Origin: JBCBSZ01 sp039185015
GTDB taxonomy: Bacteria > Actinomycetota > Acidimicrobiia > Acidimicrobiales > Poriferisodalaceae
DNA length: 64,000 bases
Reading direction: 5' to 3'
Assembly: GCA_039185015.1 (NCBI GenBank)
Contig: JBCDAU010000001.1
Coordinates: 186,001 to 250,000, forward strand
Shown: one piece after another, positions 8,457 through 17,160 of the stretch
Numbering within the stretch: position 1 is the first letter of the stretch
How the letters are laid out: each line of letters starts with the position of its first letter
Position numbers and translations under genes: made by a program
The notes under the pieces: model-generated
What the model was told of the DNA's origin: nothing
The model's database searches: none
What the model saw: only the letters and a program-made list of their open reading frames with translations

Positions 8457-8990
8457 ATGGTCGAGCCGACGCCCCGTCCGACGACCGAGGTGCGGGCCGT
8501 GATCCTCGAGTCGATGGACTCGATGTTCGCCCAGCTCGTCGAGCGCCTCGACGGCCTCACCGACGACGAGTACCTCTGGGAGCCGGTGGCCGGCATGTGG
8601 TCGGTGCGCGAGGTCGGGGGCCGGGCCGTGGTCGAGGGCGCCGGTGACCGAGACGCCGATCCGGCCCCGCCGACCACGATCGCCTGGCGGGTCTGGCACC
8701 TCGCCGTCGACTGCTTCGACGACTACACCCGCCGCTTCGCCGGCGACGGCAGCGACGCGCCGGCGGGGTGGACCCTCGACAGCGCCGAGGCGGTGGCGGA
8801 GCTGCAGCGGACGTGGGCGGGCTACCAGAGCACCGTCGTCGACCGGGACTGGTGGAGCGAGCTCGGCGACGACTGGGGCCCATGGAGTCGGCACTCGGTC
8901 GCCGACATGGCGATGCACGCGAGCAACGAGCTCGTGCACCACGCCGCCGAGATCGCGTTGCTCCGGGATCTCTACCGGGCCAGGGACTGA
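8457..8990 (+). CDS. DinB-superfamily protein
   Basis: 177 residues from ATG 8457; a GTG one codon earlier (8454) is an alternative. The four-helix DinB/YfiT pattern is clear: a first helix ending in LVERLDGLTDDEYLWEP, the VAGMWSVREV segment, WHLAVDCFDDY with a putative metal-binding His, and a last helix HASNELVHHAAEIALLRDLY with further histidines. Members are metal-dependent thiol transferases (mycothiol or bacillithiol related) or of unknown function. The three His are consistent with a divalent metal site. No Shine-Dalgarno site lies between the tRNA and this start, so read-through from the tRNA promoter and weak initiation are possible. Confidence 0.8.
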   Translation: MVEPTPRPTTEVRAVILESMDSMFAQLVERLDGLTDDEYLWEPVAGMWSVREVGGRAVVEGAGDRDADPAPPTTIAWRVWHLAVDCFDDYTRRFAGDGSDAPAGWTLDSAEAVAELQRTWAGYQSTVVDRDWWSELGDDWGPWSRHSVADMAMHASNELVHHAAEIALLRDLYRARD

Positions 8991-9000
8991 GCCGGGTCCG

Positions 9001-10278
9001 TCAGCCGTCGTCGAGGCCGTCGAGCTCACCGAGGTTGAGCGCGGCGGTCGGTTCGTCGATCAGCGTGCGCTCGTCGGGCTGGTGACGGAGGACGCCCTCG
9101 ACGTAGGACGTGACGGCGATGTCGAGCCCGACGTCGGCGCCGGCCTGCTCGGAGAGGAACCAGTTGTGCTCGAGCACCTGGTGGTAGACCTCGGCCGGCT
9201 CGAGCCGACCGGCGAGCTCTGCCGGGATCGCCGCCATCGTCGGCTCCCATCGCTCGGTGAGCCAGCGGTACGCAATCACGGCCTCGGGGAAGTCCTTCCC
9301 CTCCCTCTCCGACAACCAGGCGCCGAAGCTGCGCAACGCGTTGAGGAGGCGCCGCGCCTGGTTCTCCTGCGAGACCTGGATGCCGGTGAGCTGGCTGAGC
9401 TCGCGCTTGTGGTGGCCCTCTTCGACCACGACCGGCCGGAAGCGGAACCGGCGCTCGCCGTCGGTCTCGACCACCTCGATCTCGGCGGTGTCGAAGCCCA
9501 GGTCGTTCACCCTCTTCAGGCGGTCGTTGATCCGGTAGAGCTCGTCGCCGCCCACCTCATCGATCCGGGTCAGCTCGCTCCAGAGTTCCTCGTACCGGGT
9601 ACGGAGGGCCTCGGCGACCTCGAAGGGGTCGATGTCGTCCTCCTCGATGCGACCTGCGGCGAGGAGGTCCATGAGGCCACCGGCGATGTTCTCGGTCGCG
9701 ATGTCGAGCTCGAGGCCACGCTGACCGTCGGTCAGCTGGTCGTGGAGCTCGCCGGTCTCGACGTCGACCACGAACGCCGACAGCGCGCCGGCATCGCGCC
9801 GGAAGAGCGCGTTGTTGAGGGAGCAATCGCCCCAGAAGAAGCCCTCGAGGTGGAGTCGCACGAGGAGCACCGCCAACGCGTCGACGAGCCGCTCGCGAAC
9901 GTCGGGCACGATGCGGCCGCGGAACAGCGATCGGTACGGCAGGGAGTACGACAGGTGCCGGGTGATGATGACGCTCTCGAGCTCGGCGCCGTCATCGGTG
10001 CGACGCGAGGTCGCCGTCCCCACGACGTCGACCACGGGAAGGCCCTCCTCCGCCAGGTGCCCGAGCAGCTCGAACTCCCGCCGGACGAGGCGGGTCGGGA
10101 GCTCCTTGAGCGCGAGGAACACGCCCGCTCGCTCGACGAAGCACACCGGATGTCGGTGCGTGCCGCGGGGCAGGCGGACCCGGATCTCGTGGGGCCAGTC
10201 GTCGAGCGGCGTCGACCACGGGAGGTCGAGCAGCTCGGGGAGACCGGCCTCGGCGGTGCGGAGCTGGAGCGCGACCAC
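9001..10278 (-). CDS. DUF4032 protein with LPS-kinase-like fold
   Basis: 425 residues. Recognised by the actinobacterial DUF4032 architecture: an N-terminal kinase-like lobe (VFLALKELPTRLVRREFELL, with a conserved Lys), then the segment GFFWGDCSLNNALF, which resembles a kinase catalytic loop, followed by FVVDVETGE in the position of the metal-binding loop. A long helical C-terminal part (about 230-410) contains the WLTERWEP and VYHQVLEHNWFLSE stretches typical of the domain. The real activity is unknown. The loop has Asp and Asn in catalytic spacing, so it may be an active kinase rather than a pseudokinase. It lies alone between a hairpin upstream and the convergent DinB gene. Confidence 0.8.
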   Translation of the reverse strand: MVALQLRTAEAGLPELLDLPWSTPLDDWPHEIRVRLPRGTHRHPVCFVERAGVFLALKELPTRLVRREFELLGHLAEEGLPVVDVVGTATSRRTDDGAELESVIITRHLSYSLPYRSLFRGRIVPDVRERLVDALAVLLVRLHLEGFFWGDCSLNNALFRRDAGALSAFVVDVETGELHDQLTDGQRGLELDIATENIAGGLMDLLAAGRIEEDDIDPFEVAEALRTRYEELWSELTRIDEVGGDELYRINDRLKRVNDLGFDTAEIEVVETDGERRFRFRPVVVEEGHHKRELSQLTGIQVSQENQARRLLNALRSFGAWLSEREGKDFPEAVIAYRWLTERWEPTMAAIPAELAGRLEPAEVYHQVLEHNWFLSEQAGADVGLDIAVTSYVEGVLRHQPDERTLIDEPTAALNLGELDGLDDG

Positions 10279-10294
10279 GAGCGGCGACGCTAGC

Positions 10295-10327
10295 GCCCTG
10301 AGCCCCGCCGTCGTGTGTGCTCAGGGC
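10295..10327 (-). terminator. Hairpin downstream of the S8 protease gene
   Basis: Perfect 9-bp inverted repeat GCCCTGAGC / GCTCAGGGC (10295-10303 and 10319-10327) with a 15-base loop. It sits just after the protease stop on the minus strand and before the next minus-strand start at 10278. There is no T-tract, as is common for GC-rich actinobacterial terminators. It could instead be an operator for the downstream gene. Confidence 0.55.
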
Positions 10328-10339
10328 ACGAGCGAGAGC

Positions 10340-13258
10340 TCAGCTCGACCGGGGCTGTGTGGTGCAGGGGTCGCCGCCGCAGTCGGCACGGCCCAGATCG
10401 CCGGGCACGAGGCCGAGTGCCTCGATGTCGGCGGGGAGGCGTCCGAGCTGGAGACCACCGGGGCCCTCGACGACGGCCGGTTCGGTGGTCGTGGGTGCGG
10501 AGCCGCCGTCACCCGGAGCCGGCGTCGGGACCGGGGTGGTCGTCGTCGGCGCCGGTGAGGGCGTCGGCGTCGGTGTGGGGCTTCCGCCACCGGGCGAACC
10601 ACCCGACGGCGGCGTCGCCGTGCCCGGCGTCGTGGTCGTCGGCAAGATGTCGTCGCCCGGCGACGAACCGCCCGGCTCGACGAAGGTGAACCCGCCACTG
10701 ACGACGCCGCGTCGGCTGCCGTCGACCACGGTCACGTCCACGGGGCCGGCCGGTGAGGTCGGCGACAGGACGAGGAGCTGCACACCGGCGACGTTGACGA
10801 CGACGGTGCCGGCGCGATCGCCGAACAGCACGGTCGGTCGCTCGCCGAGGTCGGAGCCGGTGATCGTGACGAGGTCGCCGCCCCCGACCGAACCGGACGA
10901 CGGGGAGATCGCCGTGATCTCGATGTCGCCGCTCGAGATCGGACCGCTGCTCGGCGGCGCGACCGTGGTCGGGGTCGTGGTCGTCGGTGAGCCCGGGGTG
11001 CCGCCGGTGCTCGGGACGGTGGTCGTCGGACTCGTCGGCGTGCCACCGCCGCCACCGCCACCGCTGCCCGGATCGGTCGGGGTCGACGGGGTCCCACCGT
11101 CTCCTCCGCCGCTGCTGGGCGTGGTGGTGGGGGTCGGGGTGCCGTCGGCGGGCGGTGCGGTCGGGATGGTGGTGACCGTGGGTGCGTCCGGATCGGTCGG
11201 GGTCGACGGGGTCCCACCGTCTCCTCCGCCGCTGCTGGGCGTGGTCGTCGTCGGCGCGGTGGGTGCACCACCACCGGCCGGCGCCTCGGTGGTCGGGGTC
11301 GACGGTGCCTCGGTGCTCGGGGGCTCCTCGACCGTGGCGGTCACGGCGAAGCCGACCAGACCGGCCTCACCGATCCGCTCGCCGTCGCCGTCGACCAGCT
11401 CGAGCAGGAGGCCGTAGGTGCCGGCCGGCAGCTCCGTGGTGAGCGCCAGCGACGGCGGGCCCCCGCGCTGGGTCCCCGTGAAGCGGCCGTCGTCGTCGGT
11501 CAGCGTCTCGGCGCCGTCCACCGTGAGGCCGTGCTGGGTCACGGTCCGGATCGCGCCTTGATGCTCGGTGAGCAGCGTGCCGCGCACGCCGGCGCCGGCT
11601 GCGGACAGCCCGGAGGAGGGGTCGACGATCGAGCTGATGCCGATCGAGGCGGCCTGGTCGGGCTCCAGTCCGGACAGGCCGGTCAGCTCGAAGCTCACGC
11701 CCGGCGCCACCTGGATCAGCGACGAGGGCGTGTGGAGTCGACCGCCCGACACGGAGAAGCCGGCGAGCGTGTCCACGGGCGTCGAGCCCGTGATCAGGGC
11801 CTCGCGCAGCTCGGTGACGCTGGCCACCGGCGCGGCGCTGCGCAGCATCGCGGCGACGCCCGCAGCGACCGGGGTCGCCATCGAGGTGCCGCTCTGGTAG
11901 CCGTACCCGCCGCCGGGGAGGGTCGCCATGATGTGGTGGCCGGGGGCGAACACCTCGACGGTCCTCGGCCCGAAGTTCGAGAACGAGGCACGCTGGTCGG
12001 CGTTGGTCGATGCGCCGACCGTGATCACGTTCTCGTGCGGGTACGAGGCCGGGATCACGGTGGCCGAGTCGATGTTCACGCCGCTGTTGCCGGCGGCGAT
12101 CATCACCATCACGCCGGCCTGCCGAGCCCGCTCGATGGCGGCCTCGAGTGGGGGATAGGCGCCGACCGGAGTGCCCGGTCGGGTGCCCCACGAGAGGTTG
12201 AGGACGTCGGCGCCGTTGGCGACCGCGTAGTCGATGGCGGGGACGGTCACGGCCAGACCGAACGACGGGCCGGTCGAGATGCGCACCGGCATGATCCGCG
12301 CGCCCGGGGCGATGCCGGCGATGCCCTGATCGTTGTCGGTGACCGCGGCGATCGTGCCGGCGATGTGGGTGCCGTGGCCGTTGGTGTCGGTCATCGAGGC
12401 GTCGCGCTCGGCGAAGTCCCAGCCGTTGCAGTCGTCGGTGTAGCCGTTGCCGTCGTCGTCGACGCCGTTGCCGCAGACTTCGCCGGGGTTGGTCCAGAGG
12501 TTGCCGACGAGGTCCGGATGGTCGATGTCCACGCCGGTGTCGATCACGGCGACGACCACGCCACTGCCATCTGATCGATCCCACGACTCGGGCGCGTCGA
12601 CGTCGGCGTTCTCGGCGCCGGGCTGCCCGCGGACCGGTCCACCGTCGTTCACGAGGTACCACTGCTCGGGTCGGCGCGGATCGTCGGAGATGCCGGCCAC
12701 CATCTCGGGCCAGCCCTCCTGGACGCCCGGCAGCTCGAGGAGCTCGTCCACCTCCATGGAACCGGCGACCTGGTAGAGCCCGTCACCCAGCGGGACCACC
12801 TCGACGACGCCGGGCTCCTCTAGCAGGTCGTGGGACTCGTCGGGAGCACCGAGCTCGATCAGCGCAGTCGGTGCCGTCGTCGTCGGCGCGACCGTCGTCG
12901 GCGGCAGGGTGGTCTCCGGTTCGACCACCGGCGGGGGGAACTCGCCGGGCGTGCCGGCCAGCGGATGGTCCGGGTCGACCGGTTCGAACGTGTCGCTGTC
13001 GACGACCGATCGCAGCCCTGAGGGCGTCATGCCGTCAGCGGGCACGGCGTCGGGGTCCCAACGGACGACGACCCGGTTGAGCCCGTCCTCCCACGGATCG
13101 ATCTCGAAGGCGTCGACCCAGTCAGCTGCGTCGGTGCCGGTGGCCGTCGCCGACGGGTCGGCCGACTCACCGGATGCCGTCGACGCGCAGGCCGAGGCGA
13201 CGAGCGCGAACCCGCCCAACAGGGCGACGAGTCGGGGCAGCGAGGATCCACCGGTCAT
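10340..13258 (-). CDS. Secreted S8 (subtilisin) protease lipoprotein with IPT/TIG domain
   Basis: 972 residues. It has a signal peptide with a likely lipidation Cys24 (VASAC) and a propeptide-like region to about 200 that includes a Pro/Thr linker. The S8 catalytic domain has Asp240 (VIDTGVD), His295 (NGHGTH) and Ser459 (SGTSMATP). A beta-rich domain follows, then a long Thr/Pro/Gly-rich stalk with near-identical repeats. An IPT/TIG immunoglobulin-like domain (ISPSSGSVGGGDLVTITG...) and another low-complexity P/T/G tail complete the protein. It is probably a surface-anchored peptidase that acts on extracellular or envelope proteins. The triad is complete. The tandem repeats in the stalk are visible at DNA level. 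Confidence 0.92.
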   Translation of the reverse strand: MTGGSSLPRLVALLGGFALVASACASTASGESADPSATATGTDAADWVDAFEIDPWEDGLNRVVVRWDPDAVPADGMTPSGLRSVVDSDTFEPVDPDHPLAGTPGEFPPPVVEPETTLPPTTVAPTTTAPTALIELGAPDESHDLLEEPGVVEVVPLGDGLYQVAGSMEVDELLELPGVQEGWPEMVAGISDDPRRPEQWYLVNDGGPVRGQPGAENADVDAPESWDRSDGSGVVVAVIDTGVDIDHPDLVGNLWTNPGEVCGNGVDDDGNGYTDDCNGWDFAERDASMTDTNGHGTHIAGTIAAVTDNDQGIAGIAPGARIMPVRISTGPSFGLAVTVPAIDYAVANGADVLNLSWGTRPGTPVGAYPPLEAAIERARQAGVMVMIAAGNSGVNIDSATVIPASYPHENVITVGASTNADQRASFSNFGPRTVEVFAPGHHIMATLPGGGYGYQSGTSMATPVAAGVAAMLRSAAPVASVTELREALITGSTPVDTLAGFSVSGGRLHTPSSLIQVAPGVSFELTGLSGLEPDQAASIGISSIVDPSSGLSAAGAGVRGTLLTEHQGAIRTVTQHGLTVDGAETLTDDDGRFTGTQRGGPPSLALTTELPAGTYGLLLELVDGDGERIGEAGLVGFAVTATVEEPPSTEAPSTPTTEAPAGGGAPTAPTTTTPSSGGGDGGTPSTPTDPDAPTVTTIPTAPPADGTPTPTTTPSSGGGDGGTPSTPTDPGSGGGGGGGTPTSPTTTVPSTGGTPGSPTTTTPTTVAPPSSGPISSGDIEITAISPSSGSVGGGDLVTITGSDLGERPTVLFGDRAGTVVVNVAGVQLLVLSPTSPAGPVDVTVVDGSRRGVVSGGFTFVEPGGSSPGDDILPTTTTPGTATPPSGGSPGGGSPTPTPTPSPAPTTTTPVPTPAPGDGGSAPTTTEPAVVEGPGGLQLGRLPADIEALGLVPGDLGRADCGGDPCTTQPRSS
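11068..11245. repeat. Direct repeats in the protease stalk-coding region
   Basis: A 58-bp sequence at 11068-11125 recurs exactly at 11188-11245, 120 bp apart. It encodes the repeated SSGGGDGGTPSTPTDP segment of the low-complexity stalk of the S8 protease. This is a likely site of length variation by recombination or slippage. Confidence 0.85.
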
Positions 13259-13358
13259 GGTGGTCAGATCGGCGCCGAGTCCGGCGATCGTGAGCCATCA
13301 GCACCACAACGCCCTCACCCGGCGTGGGTCCCGGAGCCCCCGGCGACCCGTTGGTGGG

Positions 13359-14966
13359 TCAGCGGGTCCAGACGGCGGTGTCGGAGGGCAGGCGGCCGCC
13401 GTCGAGGGGGCTGCTGGCCAACAGCACCTCACCGTCCGGGACGTCCAGGGGTTCGGCGCCGAGGTTGACGGTGCACACGACCCCGCTGCCCCGCCGGAAC
13501 GACACCACGTCGCCCGGGACGTCGATCCACTCGAGGTCGATGTCGGTGACCAGGTGCTCGCTCCGGAGCCCGAGCGCCGTGCGGTACAGCTCGAGCATCG
13601 AGCCGTCGACACCGGCCTGGGCAGCGGCCGACCGCGCGCCGAAGCTCGCGGGCTGGGGCAGCCACGGCTCGCCGGCACCGAAGCCGAAGGACGGGCCGGT
13701 GGTCTCCCAGGGGATCGGGACCCGGCACCCGTCGCGGCCCCGGCGTCGACGGCCCGAGCGCTCCCAGACCGGGTCGTCGAGCACGTCGGTGGGAAGGTCG
13801 ACGACCTCGGGCAGCCCGAGCTCCTCGCCCTGGTACAGGTACACCGAGCCGGGCAACGCCAGCATGAGCATGATGGCGGCGCGGGCCCGGTGCTCTCCGA
13901 GCTCGGGATCGAGGTCGACGAGCGGCTCGGCGGGGAGGTGCGTCATCGCCGGCCCGACGGGGAGTCCGAGTCGGGTGGGGTGCCGGACGACGTCGTGGTT
14001 GGACAGCACCCACGTAGGGAGCGAGCCGACCGATCCGGCACCGTCGAGCGCCGTCGTGATCGCCTCGCGCAGGGCCTTGGCCTCCCAGGCCGACTTGAGG
14101 AACTCGAAGTCGAAGGCCTGGTGGTACTCGCCCGGACGGACGTAGCGGGCGAGCCGATCCCAGCCACCCACCCAGGCCTCGGCGACCATCATCGTGTCGG
14201 GGTACTCCTCGACGACCGCACGCCACTCGCGGATGATCTCGTGGACGTCGTCCCGGTCCCAGTGCGGGTGGTTCGGACGGGTCGCGGTGACGAGGACCGC
14301 GGTGGAGTCGTCACCGCTGTCGGGATAGCCGGGCGCCTTGGTCAGGCTGTTGGCGACGTCGACGCGGAAGCCGGCCGCCCCCCGGTCGAGCCAGAAGCGG
14401 AGGATGTCCCGGAACTCGGCACGAACCTCCGGGTTCGTCCAGTTGATGTCCGGCTGGCTGGTGTCGAAGAGGTGGAGGTACCACTCGCCGTCCTCGACCC
14501 GGGTCCACGCCGGCCCGCCGAACACGCTCCGCCAGTCGTTGGGCGGCTCGCTGCCGTCGGGACCGGCGCCGGGGAGGAAGTGGTACCGGGCGCGCTCGGG
14601 GCTCCCGGGACCGGCCTCGACCGCGGCGCGGAACCAGGCGTGCTCCCATGAGGTGTGGTTGGGGACGAGGTCGACGAGGACCTTCAGCCCGAGCTCGTTC
14701 GCCTCGGCGATCATCGCAGTGGCGTCGTCCACCGTGCCGTACCGAGGGTCGATCTCGCGGTAGTCGGCCACGTCGTACCCGCCGTCGAGCAGCGGCGATC
14801 GGTACCAGGGGTTGATCCACAGGCCGTCGACGCCGAGATCTCGCAGATAGGGAAGCCTCGAGCGCAGCCCGGCGAGGTCGCCGGTGCCGTCGCCGTCCCC
14901 GTCGGCGAAGGAGCGGATGTAGACCTGGTACACGGCGGCCTGGCGCCACCACGGCATGCTCGTCAC
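13359..14966 (-). CDS. GH13 alpha-glucosidase (oligo-1,6-glucosidase type)
   Basis: 535 residues of an alpha-amylase-superfamily enzyme. The N-terminal AVYQVYIRSFADGDGDGTGD and LGVDGLWINPWY segments are typical of GH13 alpha-glucosidases and oligo-1,6-glucosidases. Region I is DLVPNHTS. The catalytic nucleophile is Asp203 in GFRVDVAN, the acid/base Glu263 in MMVAEAW, and the third carboxylate Asp325 in SNHDVVRH. No signal peptide is present, so it acts in the cytoplasm on imported maltose, isomaltose or sucrose-like glucosides. No transporter or sugar regulator lies next to it. The start at 14966 gives MTSMPWWRQAAVYQ; the second Met, three residues in, is an alternative. Confidence 0.93.
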   Translation of the reverse strand: MTSMPWWRQAAVYQVYIRSFADGDGDGTGDLAGLRSRLPYLRDLGVDGLWINPWYRSPLLDGGYDVADYREIDPRYGTVDDATAMIAEANELGLKVLVDLVPNHTSWEHAWFRAAVEAGPGSPERARYHFLPGAGPDGSEPPNDWRSVFGGPAWTRVEDGEWYLHLFDTSQPDINWTNPEVRAEFRDILRFWLDRGAAGFRVDVANSLTKAPGYPDSGDDSTAVLVTATRPNHPHWDRDDVHEIIREWRAVVEEYPDTMMVAEAWVGGWDRLARYVRPGEYHQAFDFEFLKSAWEAKALREAITTALDGAGSVGSLPTWVLSNHDVVRHPTRLGLPVGPAMTHLPAEPLVDLDPELGEHRARAAIMLMLALPGSVYLYQGEELGLPEVVDLPTDVLDDPVWERSGRRRRGRDGCRVPIPWETTGPSFGFGAGEPWLPQPASFGARSAAAQAGVDGSMLELYRTALGLRSEHLVTDIDLEWIDVPGDVVSFRRGSGVVCTVNLGAEPLDVPDGEVLLASSPLDGGRLPSDTAVWTR

Positions 14967-14985
14967 GCGCGCCAGTATGGAGCCG

Positions 14986-16482
14986 TCAGCCGGTGGGGAG
15001 ACGCAGTTTCAGCACCGCACCGCCGGTCGGCCGATCCTCGGCCGTGAGGTCCCCGCCGTGGGCTCGGGCGATCCACCTCGCGAGGGGCAGTCCGAGCCCA
15101 TGGCCCGTCGACGTCGAGCCCGAGCCGAACCGGGCGAACAGGTCGATCCCCTCCGGCAGGCCGGGACCGGCGTCGGCGACGGTCACGCCTCCGGCGTCCA
15201 CCGTGATCTCGACCGGCGCCTCGGCCGTGGCCCCGCCGTGATCGAGGGCGTTGCGGAGCAGGTTGGCGACGGCCCGCGACATCAGCGAGGGGTCGACCTC
15301 GGCCACCACCTCCTCGGCCGCGAGGTGGACGGCCGGGTGGTCGTCGACGACCGCCTCGACGAGCAGGTCGAGGCGCGTTGGCTCGGTCCGGAGCTCCATC
15401 CGCTCGGCGTCCATGCGGGCGAGGGTGAGGAGGTCGTCGGTCATCGTCGACGCGGAGGACGCGAGGGCGGCCACCCGATCGAGGCGGATGCTCGCCTCGT
15501 CGGCGTCGGCGAGCGGGGCCTCCGCGGTCGCCCGGATCGCGGCGATGGGCGTCCGGAGCTCGTGGGCTGCGTCCGCGAGGAACCGCTCCTGCTGGCCGAG
15601 CGCCCGTGCGACCGGCCGAGTCGTGCGTCCGGCCACGAACCAGGCCGCCGCGGCGGCGGCGAGCACGAGCGCCGTGGCGATGCCGAGCACCCGGGCACGG
15701 AGGTCGTCGTGCGCGGCGTCGGACTCCGCTGGGTCGACGACGGCGATCACAGCGCCGCGGGTCTCCAGGCCGTCTCGGAGTACGGTCGCACGAATCCAAC
15801 GCCGGCCGACCGAGGTCGTCGTTCGGATGAGCTCGTCGACCTCGTCGTCGATGACGGTGTCGACCGCCCGTCGCAGCTCCTCGGAGCTGAGCGGCGGTTC
15901 CGGCCCGGTGAAGAGCCGGGTCTCGTCGGGCAGGTCGACGTCGGCCTCGTACGCGGCCTCGGTGAGCAGGTTGCGGAGCGCCTCGTCGATGAGCACGTCC
16001 GGCGGATCGTCGAGGAGCGCGTCGAAACGGACGTCGCGTGGCTCGTCGATGTCGAAGAAGGTGTCGAGGAGCTCGTCCTGGACGTCCTCCTCGAGCTCGA
16101 AGAACAGCGCCTGCGCCTCTTCGCGGACGATCTCGTCGTCCGGCTCCGGGATCTCGTCCCAGAGCTCCTGCTCGTCGAACACGTCGAAGATGTCGAAGAC
16201 CGGGTAGACGCCGACGGCGACGTCGGCGCCGAGCGCGATCGGTGTGACCGGTTCGAGCTGCCCGTCGTCGAAGGCGATGACGCGCGAGACCTGGTCGACC
16301 CGTCGGAGCAACTCGGCGTCGAGCTGCTCATCGCGAAGGTCGCGATCGAGGCGGATCACGGTGACCGCGAAGACGGCGACCACGACCGATGCGAGCGCCG
16401 TGATGAGCAGCGTCATCCGGAGGCGGAGCCCTCGGAGCCGACGGGCGGTCGCCGGACTGACCGGCACCGAGGGCTCGGTCAC
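14986..16482 (-). CDS. Two-component sensor histidine kinase with acidic extracytoplasmic domain
   Basis: 498 residues from GTG 16482, overlapping the response-regulator stop by four bases. TM1 lies at about 22-43, a large outer domain at about 44-262, TM2 at about 265-284, then an H-box with His307 (ADAAHELRTP). The ATPase has N-box NLLRNALDHGG, G1 VADAGPGLPEG and G2 GHGLGLPLAR. The outer domain is strikingly acidic: runs such as IFDVFDEQELWDEIPEPDDE contain Asp/Glu at nearly every second position. Acidic sensor faces in PhoQ-type kinases bind divalent cations or cationic peptides, so a similar input is plausible here. It pairs with the OmpR-type regulator upstream. Confidence 0.92.
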   Translation of the reverse strand: MTEPSVPVSPATARRLRGLRLRMTLLITALASVVVAVFAVTVIRLDRDLRDEQLDAELLRRVDQVSRVIAFDDGQLEPVTPIALGADVAVGVYPVFDIFDVFDEQELWDEIPEPDDEIVREEAQALFFELEEDVQDELLDTFFDIDEPRDVRFDALLDDPPDVLIDEALRNLLTEAAYEADVDLPDETRLFTGPEPPLSSEELRRAVDTVIDDEVDELIRTTTSVGRRWIRATVLRDGLETRGAVIAVVDPAESDAAHDDLRARVLGIATALVLAAAAAAWFVAGRTTRPVARALGQQERFLADAAHELRTPIAAIRATAEAPLADADEASIRLDRVAALASSASTMTDDLLTLARMDAERMELRTEPTRLDLLVEAVVDDHPAVHLAAEEVVAEVDPSLMSRAVANLLRNALDHGGATAEAPVEITVDAGGVTVADAGPGLPEGIDLFARFGSGSTSTGHGLGLPLARWIARAHGGDLTAEDRPTGGAVLKLRLPTG

Positions 16483-17153
16483 GGAGCGGGCCGGTCCAGG
16501 TCCAGGAGGAAGCCCGCCCCGCGCACGGTCGCGATCGGATGGTCGTCGCCGAGCTTGCGCCGCAGCGAGCTGAGGTGCTTGTCGACCACGTTGGACATGG
16601 GGTCGTGGGCGTCGTCCCAGCAGTGCTCCACGAGGTCGGCGCGGCTGACGACCGACCCGGCGTGCTCGGCCAGGAAGATGAGCAGGCATCGCTCCTTGGC
16701 CGTCAGCGGCAACAGCACCCCGCCCCGGCGCACCTCGGCGCGGGAGAGGTCGATGTCGAGGTCGCCGATCTCCAGCCGGCCCGGCGTCGACCGCTCGCGA
16801 CGGCGGCACAGCGCCCGCACCCGCACGACGAGCTCATCGAGGGCGAAGGGTTTGACGAGGTAGTCGTCGCCACCGATCTCGAATCCGGCCACCCGGTCCT
16901 CGACGGCGTCCCTCGCGGTGAGGAACAGCACGGGCACGGTGCTGCCCCGGCCGCGCAGCTCGGCAACGAGATCCAGCGCGTCGCCCGAGGGGAGCATCCG
17001 GTCGGCCACGACGGCGTCGTAGTCGTTGACGTCGACGGCCACCTCGGCGTCGGGGAGGTCGTCGACCGCGTCGACCGCGAACCCGCCGGCGCGCAGGCCG
17101 CGCTCGACCCCGGCCCGGATGTCGGCATCGTCCTCGATCACCAGGATCCGCAC
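16479..17153 (-). CDS. OmpR/PhoB-family response regulator
   Basis: 224 residues from GTG 17153, the canonical length. The receiver domain shows the acidic pair EDD at the start, the phosphoacceptor Asp51 in VVADRMLP, a conserved Thr in LFLTARD and Lys in YLVKPFALDEL. The winged-helix effector contains LPLTAKERCLLIFLAEHAG and a recognition region ending in VVDKHLSSLRRKLG, with C-terminal ATVRGAGFLLD. A longer open frame upstream runs antiphase through the acidic lipoprotein repeats and is not used. Ten bases upstream the lipoprotein gene ends; the kinase overlaps downstream. It likely controls its own operon, including the envelope genes before it. Confidence 0.94.
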   Translation of the reverse strand: MRILVIEDDADIRAGVERGLRAGGFAVDAVDDLPDAEVAVDVNDYDAVVADRMLPSGDALDLVAELRGRGSTVPVLFLTARDAVEDRVAGFEIGGDDYLVKPFALDELVVRVRALCRRRERSTPGRLEIGDLDIDLSRAEVRRGGVLLPLTAKERCLLIFLAEHAGSVVSRADLVEHCWDDAHDPMSNVVDKHLSSLRRKLGDDHPIATVRGAGFLLDLDRPAP

Positions 17154-17160
17154 TCGGCGC

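Noticed and set aside
13259..13358. GGGTC/GACCC inverted repeats after the GH13 gene as a terminator
   Set aside because: Stems are short (five to nine pairs with a bulge) and several alternative pairings exist; not strong enough to list as a feature.
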